Of a stretch of DNA of 64,000 nucleotides, positions 26,375 through 35,746 are shown piece by piece. The DNA comes from Paenibacillus sp. FSL K6-3182 (GTDB lineage: Bacteria; Bacillota; Bacilli; Paenibacillales; Paenibacillaceae). The translations under genes were made by a program, and so were the position numbers. Position 1 is the stretch's first letter. Every line of letters begins with the position of its first letter. The notes under the pieces are model-generated. The model saw only the letters and a program-made list of their open reading frames with translations. It did no database searches and was not told where the DNA came from. The DNA lies in the NCBI RefSeq assembly GCF_037976325.1, contig NZ_CP150265.1, positions 2,537,501 through 2,601,500 on the forward strand, given 5' to 3'.

Positions 26375-27622
26375 ATGGATCGATTGATGAAGTGGATGAC
26401 CGAGAAATTCGCGCCTCGACTCGAAGCATTTACCAAAAATGTATGGGTGGATTCAATTCAAGAAGCGATTATGGTCACACTGCCGATGATTTTCATCGGT
26501 TCACTGATTACGCTTGTTTCTATTTTGAAGGATTATATACCGGGAATGCCTGATTTGACGCCAATAACAACGTTTAGCTTCGGGCTTCTCGGCATTTTTA
26601 TCGCTTTTCTCACACCTTACATGGTCATGCAGAAGAAGGAACGCCATAAAATTAAGCTGATTGCAGGTGCGACTGGTTTGTCGCTGTTCCTCATGCTGCT
26701 TAAGCCTACGTTCGGAGATGACGGAACAGTCAAGTTTGTGCTTGAGCGATTTGGACCGTCTGGGATGATCACAGCACTCTTAGTGGGAATTTCAGTAGCA
26801 GCTGTCATGAATGCGTTTAACCGCTTCTCTTGGTTCAAGAAAGATACAAATCTGCCAGAATTTATTGTGGACTGGTTTGACTTTCTCGTCCCTATCGCTT
26901 TGATTCTGACAGGTGGCTGGCTTCTTATTTATCAGCTGCACTTCGATATTTTCGCTCTAATCGTGAGCTTGTTTGAGCCGCTTAACACAATTAGCCAAAG
27001 CTTGGCAGGCTTCGTCTTGTTTAATTTCGTTGGTGTTGTACTCTATTCCTTTGGCGTGAGCCCGTGGGTAATCACTCCGATATTATATTCCATATGGATT
27101 CCTGCCATCGAGGAAAATGCTGCTTTGGTTGCACAAGGGATGGAGCCCGTGAACATCAATACGTTTGAAACTTTTTTCTCCGGCTGGGTAGGGGTCGGCG
27201 GTCTCGGCGCAACATTGCCGCTTGTTATTTGGTTCCTATTTGCAAAGTCGAAAAAATTGAGTTCAATCGGCAAGGCGACTATCGTCCCTTCACTGTTCAA
27301 TATTAATGAGCCTGTCATTTATGGCGCGCCGATTGCTTTTAATCCGTTATTGATGGTGCCGATGTGGATTAACGGCATTATAACGCCAATTATAGTATAC
27401 ATCGTGCTGGATCTCGGCCTTGTGGACATCCCAAGTAAAGTGTTTCAACTGTGGTATACGCCAATCGGCTTGTCCACGTATTTATTGTCTGGCTTAAACG
27501 GACTTTTATTGCTTGCCCTAGTTTTGTTTGTTATTTTCGTCGTTTGGTTTCCGTTTTTTAAAGTTTACGACATGCAGGAGCTAAAGAAGGAACAGCAAGA
27601 AGCCGAAGGGCAAGAAGGATAG
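26375..27622 (+). CDS. PTS sugar-specific EIIC permease (lactose/cellobiose family)
   Basis: A 415-residue integral membrane EIIC component of a Lac-family phosphotransferase system, with about ten hydrophobic segments and the family motif NINEPVIYGAPIAFNPLL around residue 310. The start at 26375 is used because AGGGGG lies seven bases upstream; the ATG at 26369 is too close to it. The expected EIIA and EIIB partners are not adjacent and must be supplied from elsewhere if transport is phosphorylating. It is in an operon with a GH3 beta-glucosidase 28 bases downstream, pointing to beta-glucosides or related disaccharides as substrate. Confidence 0.9.
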   Translation: MDRLMKWMTEKFAPRLEAFTKNVWVDSIQEAIMVTLPMIFIGSLITLVSILKDYIPGMPDLTPITTFSFGLLGIFIAFLTPYMVMQKKERHKIKLIAGATGLSLFLMLLKPTFGDDGTVKFVLERFGPSGMITALLVGISVAAVMNAFNRFSWFKKDTNLPEFIVDWFDFLVPIALILTGGWLLIYQLHFDIFALIVSLFEPLNTISQSLAGFVLFNFVGVVLYSFGVSPWVITPILYSIWIPAIEENAALVAQGMEPVNINTFETFFSGWVGVGGLGATLPLVIWFLFAKSKKLSSIGKATIVPSLFNINEPVIYGAPIAFNPLLMVPMWINGIITPIIVYIVLDLGLVDIPSKVFQLWYTPIGLSTYLLSGLNGLLLLALVLFVIFVVWFPFFKVYDMQELKKEQQEAEGQEG

Positions 27623-27650
27623 GCAAGATAGGAAAGAGGAGGATTACAAG

Positions 27651-29930
27651 ATGAAGCAAGCAACAGAAACGATATTGAGAGCAATGACGCTGGAAGAAAA
27701 AGCTGATCTATGCGCCGGTCTAAACATGTGGATGACGAAGGAGATCGATCGTCTGGGGATCCCGTCTATCCATATGTACGATGGAACGAATGGCATACGT
27801 AAAACAAATAGTGACGAAGAAATAGGCATTACAGGCGAAAATTTACCAGCCACTTGTTATCCAACAGGCTCGGCTATCGGATCTTCGTGGAATGTGGAGC
27901 TACTGCATGAGGTTGGAGTCGCTCTTGGAAAGGAAGGGAGACAGATGGGCGTTCAGTTGCTTCTTGGACCTGGGATAAACATGAAGCGAACCCCTCTGGG
28001 TGGACGAAACTTCGAATATTATTCAGAGGATCCATGCCTGTCAGGGGAGCTTGGAGCCTCCTTCGTAAACGGCTTGCAAAGCCAAGGCGTCGGTGCGTCG
28101 GTTAAACATTTTGCTTGTAATAATCAAGAGTATGAAAAGATGGTAACAAGTTCGGAGGTTGATGAGCGGACACTGCGCGAAATTTATTTGAGCGCTTTCG
28201 AGCGGATAGTTAAAAAATCAAATCCGTGGACAATTATGTGTTCCTATAATCTGGTTAACGGTTCCTATGCAAGTGAAAACGAACATTTGCTGAACGATAT
28301 TTTACGTGAAGAATGGGGATATGAAGGGGTCGTTTTGTCCGACTGGACAGCTGTCAATGATCGCATTCGCGGTCTTAAGGCAGGCCTAGATTTAGAAATG
28401 CCTGGGCCAGCCCATTACAATAGGAAAGCTATTGTTGAAGCTGTACAGGCAGGCAAGCTTGAAGAAGCTCTACTTGATAAGGTTGTCGGCCGAATCATCG
28501 AGTTGGTGCAAAAAACGACCGAAACAGGTATAAATAGAAACGAACAAGCAGCTATCGATTATCATGAATTGGCAAGGAAAGCGGCGTCAGAGAGCATTGT
28601 GCTGCTTAAAAACGATAATGATATTCTTCCGATTAACACGGCGAAGACAGCATCAGTTGCTATCATAGGAAAGTTCGCGAAGCAGCCGAGAATCCAAGGA
28701 GCTGGCAGTGCTAAAGTAACACCTTCCCGAGTTGATATTCCTTGGGAGGAAATGTGTAGAATTGCAGGTGATTCAATTGTACTGTCCTATGCAGAGGGTT
28801 ATCCTACGGACGAAAGCGTGGATGAACGCCTCATCGAAGAAAGCGTCGAACTTGCGGCGAAGGCGGATATAGCGATTCTGTTTGTGGGACAACCTGAATA
28901 TGCAGAATCCGAAATGCATGATTTAGAAGGTATTCATCTACCTATGCATCAAATTAAGCTAATTGAAGCCGTTTCCACAGTACAACCGAAATGCGTAGTC
29001 GTCACAAGCAGCGGATCAGCGCTTGCGATGCGTCCGTGGGTGCAGCATGTACCTGGCGTCCTTCATTCATGGCTTGCCGGACAAGGCAGCGGCAAAGCGA
29101 TAGCCGACATTTTATTCGGGAACGTGAATCCTTCTGGTAAATTATCTGAGACTTTCCCTGTTAAGCTGTCCGATAATCCATCGTATATGCGTGTGCGGGG
29201 TGAAAATGGGAAGCTGTTTTACCGAGAGGGCTTGTTCGTTGGATATCGTTATTACGACAAGAAGGAGATTGTTCCGCAATTTTCTTTCGGGCACGGCTTA
29301 TCGTATACGTCCTTCGTTTACTCAAATTTGAAGGCGATACAGCAAGAGGGTAAAATAACTGTCACTTGCAGTGTCGAAAATACAGGAGATGTGTTTGGCA
29401 AGGAAGTGGTGCAGTTGTATGTTCATGACGAGGAATGCGATTGGGTTCGTCCTGAAAAAGAGCTTAAGGCATTCACTAAGCTCGCCCTTGAGCCTGGCGA
29501 GAAGCAGGAAGTTTGTTTCTTACTCGAAGAGAGAGATCTTGCTTATTATAATACGAAATATAACAAATGGGTCGCAGAGACAGGTTATTATGAATTCGTA
29601 ATCGGCAGTTCATCACGGGATATCCGCATTCGGGAGAGAGTGCTGTGTGATTTCGGCAGCGAAGAAATCGCTCTTCATAAGTTCAGTTTATTAAATGACT
29701 GGCTCAATCATCAAAGAGCGAAGCTGATTCTGACCGACTGCATTAACGAGATGAATCGCCATGTGTCCGACAAGGTATACTTAAATGAGGAGTTTGTCGG
29801 ATTCTGGGGAGACTTTCCAGCCATTAAAATCATTCAAATGTTTGGTCAAAAATGGTTGACCGACAGATCGCCTGATCAAGTTATGGAGCAATTAATTCAA
29901 ACGTTTGAGCTTGAACGGCATGATCGATAA
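27651..29930 (+). CDS. Beta-glucosidase (GH3)
   Basis: A 759-residue GH3 enzyme. The N-terminal barrel has the catalytic Asp in GVVLSDWTAV and the substrate motif SVKHFACNNQE. An alpha/beta sandwich (SIVLLKNDNDILPI) and a C-terminal fibronectin III-like domain (SVENTGDVFGKEVVQLYVHD) follow. About 90 residues come after the FnIII-like domain and are unassigned. There is no signal peptide, so it acts on imported sugars. AAAGAGGAGGATT precedes the ATG. The operon with an EIIC is unusual because PTS sugars arrive phosphorylated, while GH3 enzymes normally act on non-phosphorylated glucosides. Confidence 0.94.
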   Translation: MKQATETILRAMTLEEKADLCAGLNMWMTKEIDRLGIPSIHMYDGTNGIRKTNSDEEIGITGENLPATCYPTGSAIGSSWNVELLHEVGVALGKEGRQMGVQLLLGPGINMKRTPLGGRNFEYYSEDPCLSGELGASFVNGLQSQGVGASVKHFACNNQEYEKMVTSSEVDERTLREIYLSAFERIVKKSNPWTIMCSYNLVNGSYASENEHLLNDILREEWGYEGVVLSDWTAVNDRIRGLKAGLDLEMPGPAHYNRKAIVEAVQAGKLEEALLDKVVGRIIELVQKTTETGINRNEQAAIDYHELARKAASESIVLLKNDNDILPINTAKTASVAIIGKFAKQPRIQGAGSAKVTPSRVDIPWEEMCRIAGDSIVLSYAEGYPTDESVDERLIEESVELAAKADIAILFVGQPEYAESEMHDLEGIHLPMHQIKLIEAVSTVQPKCVVVTSSGSALAMRPWVQHVPGVLHSWLAGQGSGKAIADILFGNVNPSGKLSETFPVKLSDNPSYMRVRGENGKLFYREGLFVGYRYYDKKEIVPQFSFGHGLSYTSFVYSNLKAIQQEGKITVTCSVENTGDVFGKEVVQLYVHDEECDWVRPEKELKAFTKLALEPGEKQEVCFLLEERDLAYYNTKYNKWVAETGYYEFVIGSSSRDIRIRERVLCDFGSEEIALHKFSLLNDWLNHQRAKLILTDCINEMNRHVSDKVYLNEEFVGFWGDFPAIKIIQMFGQKWLTDRSPDQVMEQLIQTFELERHDR

Positions 29931-29961
29931 CAATGGATGTCAAAGGTTTAGAATAAGCAAA

Positions 29962-29997
29962 AAACAAGCGGCCTATAGAAGGACCGCTTGTTTGGTT
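29962..29997 (+). terminator. Terminator of EIIC-GH3 operon
   Basis: Perfect AAACAAGCGG/CCGCTTGTTT stem and T-rich tail. Confidence 0.88.
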
Positions 29998-30096
29998 TAT
30001 GTCACCACATCAACAGCTGAAAATAAGTAGTTATTATTTCTGATCTTAGGCTGTTCTGGCCATGGTAATCTTCAAATCAATTAGAAGTAGAAAAGG

Positions 30097-30143
30097 AGTG
30101 TCCGTAAAGTTAGTATTATTGACTTGTAGGACACTCTTTTTTT
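30097..30143 (-). terminator. Hairpin at the end of the methyltransferase gene
   Basis: AGTGTCC/GGACACT stem with a 25-base loop. T runs lie on both strands, so it could stop transcription from either side. Confidence 0.55.
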
Positions 30144-30169
30144 GAAATTAAATTTAGTTATTGCTTAAT

Positions 30170-30796
30170 TCAGGTTTCTTCTCTTTGCAATATGATGAAG
30201 CTCGCAGATGATAAATGCTTATGTTTTTGTTCGATAATACGCTCAACTTTGTAGTTGCTATAGGCTTTCAAATGATTTAAAATATCCCGATCTCGAATCG
30301 TCGGCACGAAGTTTGGCTCGTCGGCGCTAGTAATTCGCGTATATAAAATGACATGCTCCGCCTCGCATGAGAAAATGTCGTTCAATGTTTTGTTGAAATC
30401 ATGGTCATCCGTAATATGGTAAAGAACGTCTAAACAAACGACGAGCTCGCATGTTAGATAACCATGGTTAACGAAGTGTCGAGGGTTGTAGGCGAGAAAG
30501 CTTTTGGAGCGATCACCGGCAAATATTTGCGCGCAAATATCGATGGAGGAATTGGCTACGTCCAAACCTAAATACTGTTCATAGCTCATTAACGATATTT
30601 GGTTTCCATCCCCGCATCCGAATTCGATTACCTTTTGAATCCCGTGTTCGCTTATAAAAGAATTAATTACCTCCGCTTTAAAGTCCGCCAGCACACCGTA
30701 AGAACCGCTGCCTGATGTGCCGCCTTGGGAGTAATTGTTGTCCCAATACGTCTTATAGTCAAATGGCGTCTTTTGTTCTTCGGTCATGTTGATCAT
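30170..30796 (-). CDS. SAM-dependent class I methyltransferase
   Basis: A 208-residue Rossmann-fold methyltransferase. The SAM-binding motif I is VIEFGCGDGNQISLM, followed by an acidic residue in YLGLDVANSSID and a motif IV-like LVVCLDVLYHITDD. The substrate is unknown; similar small proteins act on metabolites or on capsule and spore sugars. The start region is ambiguous (ATG at 30796 or 30787), with AAGGAGG just upstream. It is divergent from a phosphodiesterase-like gene, with a 260-base AT-rich spacer that holds a palindrome and a promoter. Confidence 0.88.
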   Translation of the reverse strand: MINMTEEQKTPFDYKTYWDNNYSQGGTSGSGSYGVLADFKAEVINSFISEHGIQKVIEFGCGDGNQISLMSYEQYLGLDVANSSIDICAQIFAGDRSKSFLAYNPRHFVNHGYLTCELVVCLDVLYHITDDHDFNKTLNDIFSCEAEHVILYTRITSADEPNFVPTIRDRDILNHLKAYSNYKVERIIEQKHKHLSSASFIILQREET

Positions 30797-30921
30797 TAGC
30801 CTCCTTTTATTTCATCCATTTCCTTGGCATCCACCATTATATGTATAACAGCTTTTAAGTGAACCGAAGCAAAGTCCTTATAATAGAAAACAACAAAATA
30901 CTCAAAAAATAATAAAGAAAA

Positions 30922-30960
30922 AACTAAAAATGTGTTTTTAGTTGTTATTAGTTGTTTTTA
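30922..30960. promoter_or_regulatory. AT-rich palindrome plus repeated TTAGTTGTT motif
   Basis: AACTAAAAA at 30922-30930 and TTTTTAGTT at 30935-30943 are exact reverse complements around TGTG. The right arm continues into two copies of TTAGTTGTT. It lies just upstream of a strong promoter and looks like an operator; a rho-independent terminator is less likely here because no gene ends nearby. Confidence 0.45.
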
Positions 30961-30962
30961 TG

Positions 30963-30991
30963 TTGACTTTGTAAAGGTAGGTGAGTATGAT
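30963..30991 (+). promoter_or_regulatory. Sigma-A promoter of the phosphodiesterase gene
   Basis: TTGACT, a 17-base spacer and TATGAT, close to consensus. It lies 66 bases before the ATG at 31057. Confidence 0.75.
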
Positions 30992-31056
30992 AAACATGGA
31001 AATCATGAGTCGGATTGGGGCAGCACTTAATTCATATAGAAGAGGAGAAATGATGA

Positions 31057-31872
31057 ATGGAGAAAATAGCACGGGTGTTCATTATAGGTTGGGATGGAGC
31101 AGGGAATTTCGTGAAAGATGCGCATACACCTCATTTGGATCGATTAATTCGTACAGGTACGTTCACATTTGACGCTCAAACGGTCTCACCAACGATTAGT
31201 GCGCAATGCTGGGGATCGCTTCTTCACGGAGTAGGCCCTGAAAAACATGGTCTTACGAATGATATCGCCAGTGAACATGCGTTTCCCGAGCAATCGCAAT
31301 ATCCTTCCATTTTTCGAATCGTTCGGGATAACATGCCGGATGCCAAAATGGCGGCGTACAGCGTCTGGAATCCAATTAACGATGGCATTATCGAATCGAC
31401 GATCGATGTGCATAAAGTATCGATGAATGACCGTGAGCTTTCGCTTGCGGCTGCTGAATATATTAAGGGGAATCCCGATGTGTTGCTGATGTTTATCGGC
31501 TTAGACTTGCCCGATGGAGCGGGGCACCAGCATGGATTCAATACACCTGAGCAGCTGCTTGCCATAGAAGAGACGGACGAAAGTACAGGAATCATATTAC
31601 AAGCTATTGAAGAAACGGGGCTTCTGAAAGACAGCTTGATTATTGTCGTTTCCGATCATGGGGGCGGCGGAGAGCAGGCTTATCAGCATGGCAGCGATCA
31701 CCCACTGGACAAAACGATCTTCTGGGGCTGCACTGGTCCTGGAATTAAACATAATGCCACGCTTCAAGGTGAGCTTATGATTACAGATACGGCGGCAGTT
31801 GTTCTCCACGCACTAGGGCTGAATGCAAGAAGCTGGGAAGCCAAGCTGCCTGAAGGCCTTTTTAATCCTTGA
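31057..31872 (+). CDS. Alkaline phosphatase-superfamily phosphodiesterase
   Basis: A 271-residue protein of the type I phosphodiesterase/nucleotide pyrophosphatase family. It opens with ARVFIIGWDGAG, whose Asp is a metal ligand. The nucleophile position is the Ser/Thr of SPTISAQCWGSLLHG, and the metal ligands IGLDLPDGAGHQHG and VVSDHGGGGEQAYQHGSDHP are present. It is shorter than most family members. With no signal peptide it is cytoplasmic. The substrate is unknown. AGAGGAG precedes the ATG, and the gene is monocistronic between a good promoter and a terminator. Confidence 0.88.
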   Translation: MEKIARVFIIGWDGAGNFVKDAHTPHLDRLIRTGTFTFDAQTVSPTISAQCWGSLLHGVGPEKHGLTNDIASEHAFPEQSQYPSIFRIVRDNMPDAKMAAYSVWNPINDGIIESTIDVHKVSMNDRELSLAAAEYIKGNPDVLLMFIGLDLPDGAGHQHGFNTPEQLLAIEETDESTGIILQAIEETGLLKDSLIIVVSDHGGGGEQAYQHGSDHPLDKTIFWGCTGPGIKHNATLQGELMITDTAAVVLHALGLNARSWEAKLPEGLFNP

Positions 31873-31905
31873 TCTTATTTATTCAAAAGCTGAGCTTACC
31901 CAATA

Positions 31906-31941
31906 AACAGCGCGCCCTTAACTAAGGAACGCGCTGTTTTT
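31906..31941 (+). terminator. Terminator after phosphodiesterase gene
   Basis: AACAGCGCG/CGCGCTGTT stem with an inner CCTTA/TAAGG pair and seven T residues. Confidence 0.9.
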
Positions 31942-32111
31942 TTGGGGATATAGACAAATCATTACTAAATACGTAATAAAAGAAGAGCTATTTTCGCTAA
32001 AATAGGTGGCCTTGCGAGTGAATCTGACAACATAAACAGGGGCATACAATCTGCACTTTAGAACTGCGAAAATTGCAAAAATAAGTCATTTAAAATAATA
32101 ATTAACTGCTG

Positions 32112-32140
32112 TTGACTTCCTTCTAACGAGGAGGTAATAT
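32112..32140 (+). promoter_or_regulatory. Sigma-A promoter of the glgC-glgD operon
   Basis: TTGACT at 32112-32117, a 17-base spacer and TAATAT at 32135-32140. The predicted transcript has a leader of about 135 bases. Confidence 0.75.
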
Positions 32141-32154
32141 AATTTTTACAACAT

Positions 32155-32168
32155 TGTATACGCTTACA
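32155..32168 (+). promoter_or_regulatory. Candidate CcpA (cre) site in glgC leader
   Basis: TGTATACGCTTACA differs from the cre consensus at one position and lies just downstream of the predicted transcription start, where CcpA would repress by roadblock. Confidence 0.5.
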
Positions 32169-32281
32169 TTTTAAATAAATTTGTGAATACATATAGTAAG
32201 GAGGAGGTGTGTTTATAATTATCAGAAAATTCAAACAATGTTTTGGAGTATCCAATTTTTTTACGATGGGGAGTGAGCCGA

Positions 32282-33430
32282 ATGCAAAAAAAAGAATGTG
32301 TAGCGATGCTGCTTGCAGGCGGTGAAGGAAAAAGATTAAGCCATCTCACGTCTAAGTTAGCAAAGCCAGCTGTGCCTTTCGGCGGCAAGTATCGGATCAT
32401 CGATTTCACGTTAAGCAATTGCAGCAACTCAGGTATTCATACGGTTGGGGTACTGACTCAGTATCAACCGATGGTACTGAACTCATACATAGGAATAGGC
32501 AGCTCATGGGATTTGGATCGGAAAAATGGCGGAGTTACCGTACTTCCTCCATTTATGGAGCAACGAGGCGGTAGCTGGTATAAAGGGACGGCGCATGCGA
32601 TCTATCAAAATATTCATTATCTCGAACAATATGATCCTGAATATGTTTTAGTTATTTCCGGTGATCACGTATACAAAATGGATTACTCCCTCATGCTCGA
32701 GCAGCACAAGGCAAGGAAAGCGGATGCTACGATCGCCGTAATTGAAGTCCCATTACATGAAGCAAGCCGATTCGGCATTATGGATGTGGATCATGAAGAC
32801 CGAATTATTGAATTTGAGGAAAAGCCGAAGCTGCCCAAAAATAATCTCGCCTCTATGGGCATATATATTTTTACTTGGGATGTATTAAAAAAGAAATTAA
32901 TTGCAGATGCGCAGGACCCTGGATCAAGCAATGACTTTGGCAAAGACATTATTCCATCAATGCTCTACAGCAGCCACTCTATTTTTGCCTATCGTTTTAG
33001 CGGCTATTGGAAGGATGTTGGCACCGTTGAAAGCCTGTGGGAAGCACATATGGACCTTCTTCTTGAAAATCCGCCGTTTACGCTTCATGACGCGAAGTGG
33101 CGAATTTATGCTAAAAACCCTAACAAGCCTCCTCATCATATCGCATCTACCGGCAAAGTGACAGGCTCCTTAGTGAATGAAGGATGTATGGTTTTTGGGG
33201 AAGTGGATCATTCCGTGCTCTTTTACGGTGTTCATGTTGGTGAAGGCAGCCTTATCAAAGACTCGGTTATTATGCCGAACGCAAAGATTGGGAGCAATGT
33301 CACGATTTATAAAGCGATCATCGGCTCGGGCACTGTCATTCAAGATGGCGCGATTGTAGGCAGCGCGGGTGATGCGGCTGAAATTACTCTAATCGGTGAA
33401 AACATGGTCATTTCTTCTCAATTGATATAG
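32282..33430 (+). CDS. glgC: Glucose-1-phosphate adenylyltransferase
   Basis: A 382-residue ADP-glucose pyrophosphorylase, the committed step of glycogen synthesis. The nucleotidyltransferase domain begins [15 protein letters not shown] and contains [20 protein letters not shown] and the [10 protein letters not shown] metal-binding segment, followed by [10 protein letters not shown]-terminal left-handed beta-helix is seen ([19 protein letters not shown]). The ATG at 32282 follows GGGGAGTGAG; a TTG 39 bases earlier lacks a site. The stop lies 11 bases before glgD, so they are co-translated. In Bacillus, GlgC and GlgD form a heteromer. Confidence 0.97.
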   Translation: MQKKECVAMLLAGGEGKRLSHLTSKLAKPAVPFGGKYRIIDFTLSNCSNSGIHTVGVLTQYQPMVLNSYIGIGSSWDLDRKNGGVTVLPPFMEQRGGSWYKGTAHAIYQNIHYLEQYDPEYVLVISGDHVYKMDYSLMLEQHKARKADATIAVIEVPLHEASRFGIMDVDHEDRIIEFEEKPKLPKNNLASMGIYIFTWDVLKKKLIADAQDPGSSNDFGKDIIPSMLYSSHSIFAYRFSGYWKDVGTVESLWEAHMDLLLENPPFTLHDAKWRIYAKNPNKPPHHIASTGKVTGSLVNEGCMVFGEVDHSVLFYGVHVGEGSLIKDSVIMPNAKIGSNVTIYKAIIGSGTVIQDGAIVGSAGDAAEITLIGENMVISSQLI

Positions 33431-33441
33431 GAGTGAATGCG

Positions 33442-34554
33442 ATGAATAATGTTCTAGGCGTCATCAATCTCAGCATTAACCAGCCGCTCCTGCATGAACT
33501 GACCTACTCCAGAGCGACTGCGACGGTACCTTTCGGCGGCAGATATCGATTGATTGATTTTGTATTATCGAATATGGTGAATTCCGGAATTAACAATGTG
33601 GCAGTACTCGCTCATAACAATTACCGTTCCATCATTGACCATTTGGGTTCAGGGAAAGAGTGGGATTTGGATCGGAAATACCGAGGATTGTTTATTTTGC
33701 CCCCTAACAATAGCAATGTTCCCGGCTTTAACGGCGATTTGCAAAATTTTTACGGTTCTCTCGAATATTTTGCCCGCAGCACGGAGGAGTACGTCATCGT
33801 TTCAAGCAGTCATATGATTTGCAATATCAACTATACGGAAGCTGTAGAGAATCATAAGCGCACAAATGCAGATATTACTGTCATCTACAAGGAAATGGAC
33901 GTTGATCGTGACGATTTCTCTAACCTCATTACGCTGGACTTGGCTCGGGATGGGCGAGTCGTACGTATGACAGAAAATCGCCAGAACAAGGAAAGCAACA
34001 AAGCCTATATGCGGATGATCATCATTAAGAAAGAGCTGCTTATTAATCTGGTCAAAAAAAGCGTAAATCAAAACTACTATGACCTTGTCCGGCATGTCAT
34101 TATTCGGAATCTGAACGAGTTAAAAGTGTATGGCTACGAATATAAAGGATACTTGGCCGTCATTAATTCCGTTCAAAATTATTTTAAGCACAGTAAAGAG
34201 CTGTTGAATCCTGAGGTATGGAAATCTCTATTTTACGAGCCGGGTGTTATTTACACCAAAATCAAGGATGAACCGCCTGCAAGATACGCGAGTAGTGCCA
34301 TCGTTAAAAATTCACAGGTGGCTAACGGTTGTATTATTGAGGGAACTGTGGAAAACAGTATCTTATTCCGAGGCGTTCGGATCGGTAAAGGGGCCGTTGT
34401 TCGAAACAGTATCGTGATGCAGAAATGTGTGATTGATGAGGATTCTAGCCTTGATCACGTTATTCTCGATAAAGAGGTACATGTCACGCGGGGAAATAAG
34501 CTGGCAGGAGAGGAAATGTCACCTACCGTTTTCTCAAAGAAAAGCATAATATAA
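33442..34554 (+). CDS. glgD: Glycogen biosynthesis protein GlgD
   Basis: A 370-residue GlgC paralogue that acts as the modulatory subunit of the ADP-glucose pyrophosphorylase. It keeps VPFGGRYRLIDFVLSNMVNSG but lacks the LAGGxGxRL nucleotide-binding loop at the N-terminus (it reads LGVINLSINQPLL), as GlgD proteins do. The C-terminal hexapeptide region is present (ILFRGVRIGKGAVVRNSIVM). The ATG at 33442 follows AGGAGTG; an in-frame GTG nine bases earlier overlaps that site. No glgA, glgB or glgP follows, because a terminator and an oppositely oriented AraC gene come next. Confidence 0.96.
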   Translation: MNNVLGVINLSINQPLLHELTYSRATATVPFGGRYRLIDFVLSNMVNSGINNVAVLAHNNYRSIIDHLGSGKEWDLDRKYRGLFILPPNNSNVPGFNGDLQNFYGSLEYFARSTEEYVIVSSSHMICNINYTEAVENHKRTNADITVIYKEMDVDRDDFSNLITLDLARDGRVVRMTENRQNKESNKAYMRMIIIKKELLINLVKKSVNQNYYDLVRHVIIRNLNELKVYGYEYKGYLAVINSVQNYFKHSKELLNPEVWKSLFYEPGVIYTKIKDEPPARYASSAIVKNSQVANGCIIEGTVENSILFRGVRIGKGAVVRNSIVMQKCVIDEDSSLDHVILDKEVHVTRGNKLAGEEMSPTVFSKKSII

Positions 34555-34562
34555 AACATACA

Positions 34563-34603
34563 GCGACCGCTTCTCGTTTTTTTACGGGAGAGCGGTCGTT
34601 TTG
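34563..34603. terminator. Terminator between convergent glgD and AraC genes
   Basis: GCGACCGCTTCTCG pairs with CGGGAGAGCGGTCGT around a T-rich loop. T residues follow on the plus strand and it may serve both genes. Confidence 0.78.
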
Positions 34604-34612
34604 TATTTCAAC

Positions 34613-35551
34613 TTACTGCATGCCTTCCATCGCAACTCTGGATTCGCTGCGCATGCGCAGCTTGTATTCTCGTGGTGAGCACTGATTTTGCCGTTTAAAG
34701 AGCTTATAGAACTGGGCCATGTTCGTAATGCCGACCTCGTAGCTGACATCCATGATGCTTAGCTCACTTGTCAGCAGCAGCAGCTCGGATCGTTTAATTC
34801 GTTTATAGTTGACGTATTCAACGAAAGAGACGCCCATCGTTTTTTTGAAATATTTAATGAAATAGTGGTAGCTCAAATTAAGCAAAGAACTAGCATCCTC
34901 TACGGACAGCTTACTGCTTAAATGGGTGTCCACATAATCGAGAACGGGTCGTAAACGATTTAGTTCAATTTCCTCTGTATCGTTCAGCAGGTTTCGGCTG
35001 TCGCTTCTAAGCAGCAGAAGCAGCAATCGTTTTATAATCGAGGTGATAGCAATCTCGTAGCCTCTCATCCTCGTTTGCGACTCTTTGAATATTTCCAAAA
35101 TGAATGCATGGGTTTCTTGCTTGGCTATTTCGTTCATGTCAAAAATATAATTAAGCTTATCGAGCGGCTCTGTCAGCTCGGAGAAGCAATTCAAATAAGG
35201 CATCGTACTCTGGTCAAAATGTTTGCCCAAATCTATCTGAAATACAACATAGTGCTGTACTTCCGAAAGTGGCTTGTGGGAGCGATGCGGCTGAGAGGCG
35301 CCTAGCACCATAACATCGCCTGGTCCGAGGACGGCATAGCCGTGCTTGCTTTGCACACCTAAGTGGCCTTCAATAATAGCGAGGAATTCTACTTCTTTAT
35401 GATAGTGCCATGGATGTTTCTCAAGTGTGCTGAAATAGTCAGCTTCGGAGTAAATCTCCCAAATTTTAAGAAACAATAGCGGATTTTGATAAATGACTTC
35501 TTCGTTGATCGCTTCGGAATGCGTATCAATGGCGGTTTTTATTATAGGCAT
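34613..35551 (-). CDS. AraC-family transcriptional regulator (cupin sensor)
   Basis: A 312-residue regulator with an N-terminal cupin (HPWHYHKEVEFLAIIEGHLG, then GDVMVLGASQPHRSH) and a C-terminal double helix-turn-helix (LNLSYHYFIKYFKKTMGVSF, then GITNMAQFYKLFKRQNQCSP). The start at 35551 (MPIIK) is used because TGGAGG lies eight bases before it; two earlier ATGs overlap or precede that site. It is divergent from a ThuA-domain gene 195 bases away, so that gene is its likely target. Confidence 0.93.
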   Translation of the reverse strand: MPIIKTAIDTHSEAINEEVIYQNPLLFLKIWEIYSEADYFSTLEKHPWHYHKEVEFLAIIEGHLGVQSKHGYAVLGPGDVMVLGASQPHRSHKPLSEVQHYVVFQIDLGKHFDQSTMPYLNCFSELTEPLDKLNYIFDMNEIAKQETHAFILEIFKESQTRMRGYEIAITSIIKRLLLLLLRSDSRNLLNDTEEIELNRLRPVLDYVDTHLSSKLSVEDASSLLNLSYHYFIKYFKKTMGVSFVEYVNYKRIKRSELLLLTSELSIMDVSYEVGITNMAQFYKLFKRQNQCSPREYKLRMRSESRVAMEGMQ

Positions 35552-35746
35552 ATGCATGACCTCCATTTTGAAGTATACCACTTTTGGAAATGTTGAATCA
35601 ATAAACGCGTCATTATTAGCTGTATTTTCAGCTCATTTGAAAAAGGAAGACACTTTTGAATATAAAATCAGCATGTTTAAGTATTACGTAAACGGCGCGA
35701 ATTTTTTATACTAAGATTAACTGAATGAATAAGGAGTGTTCATATA

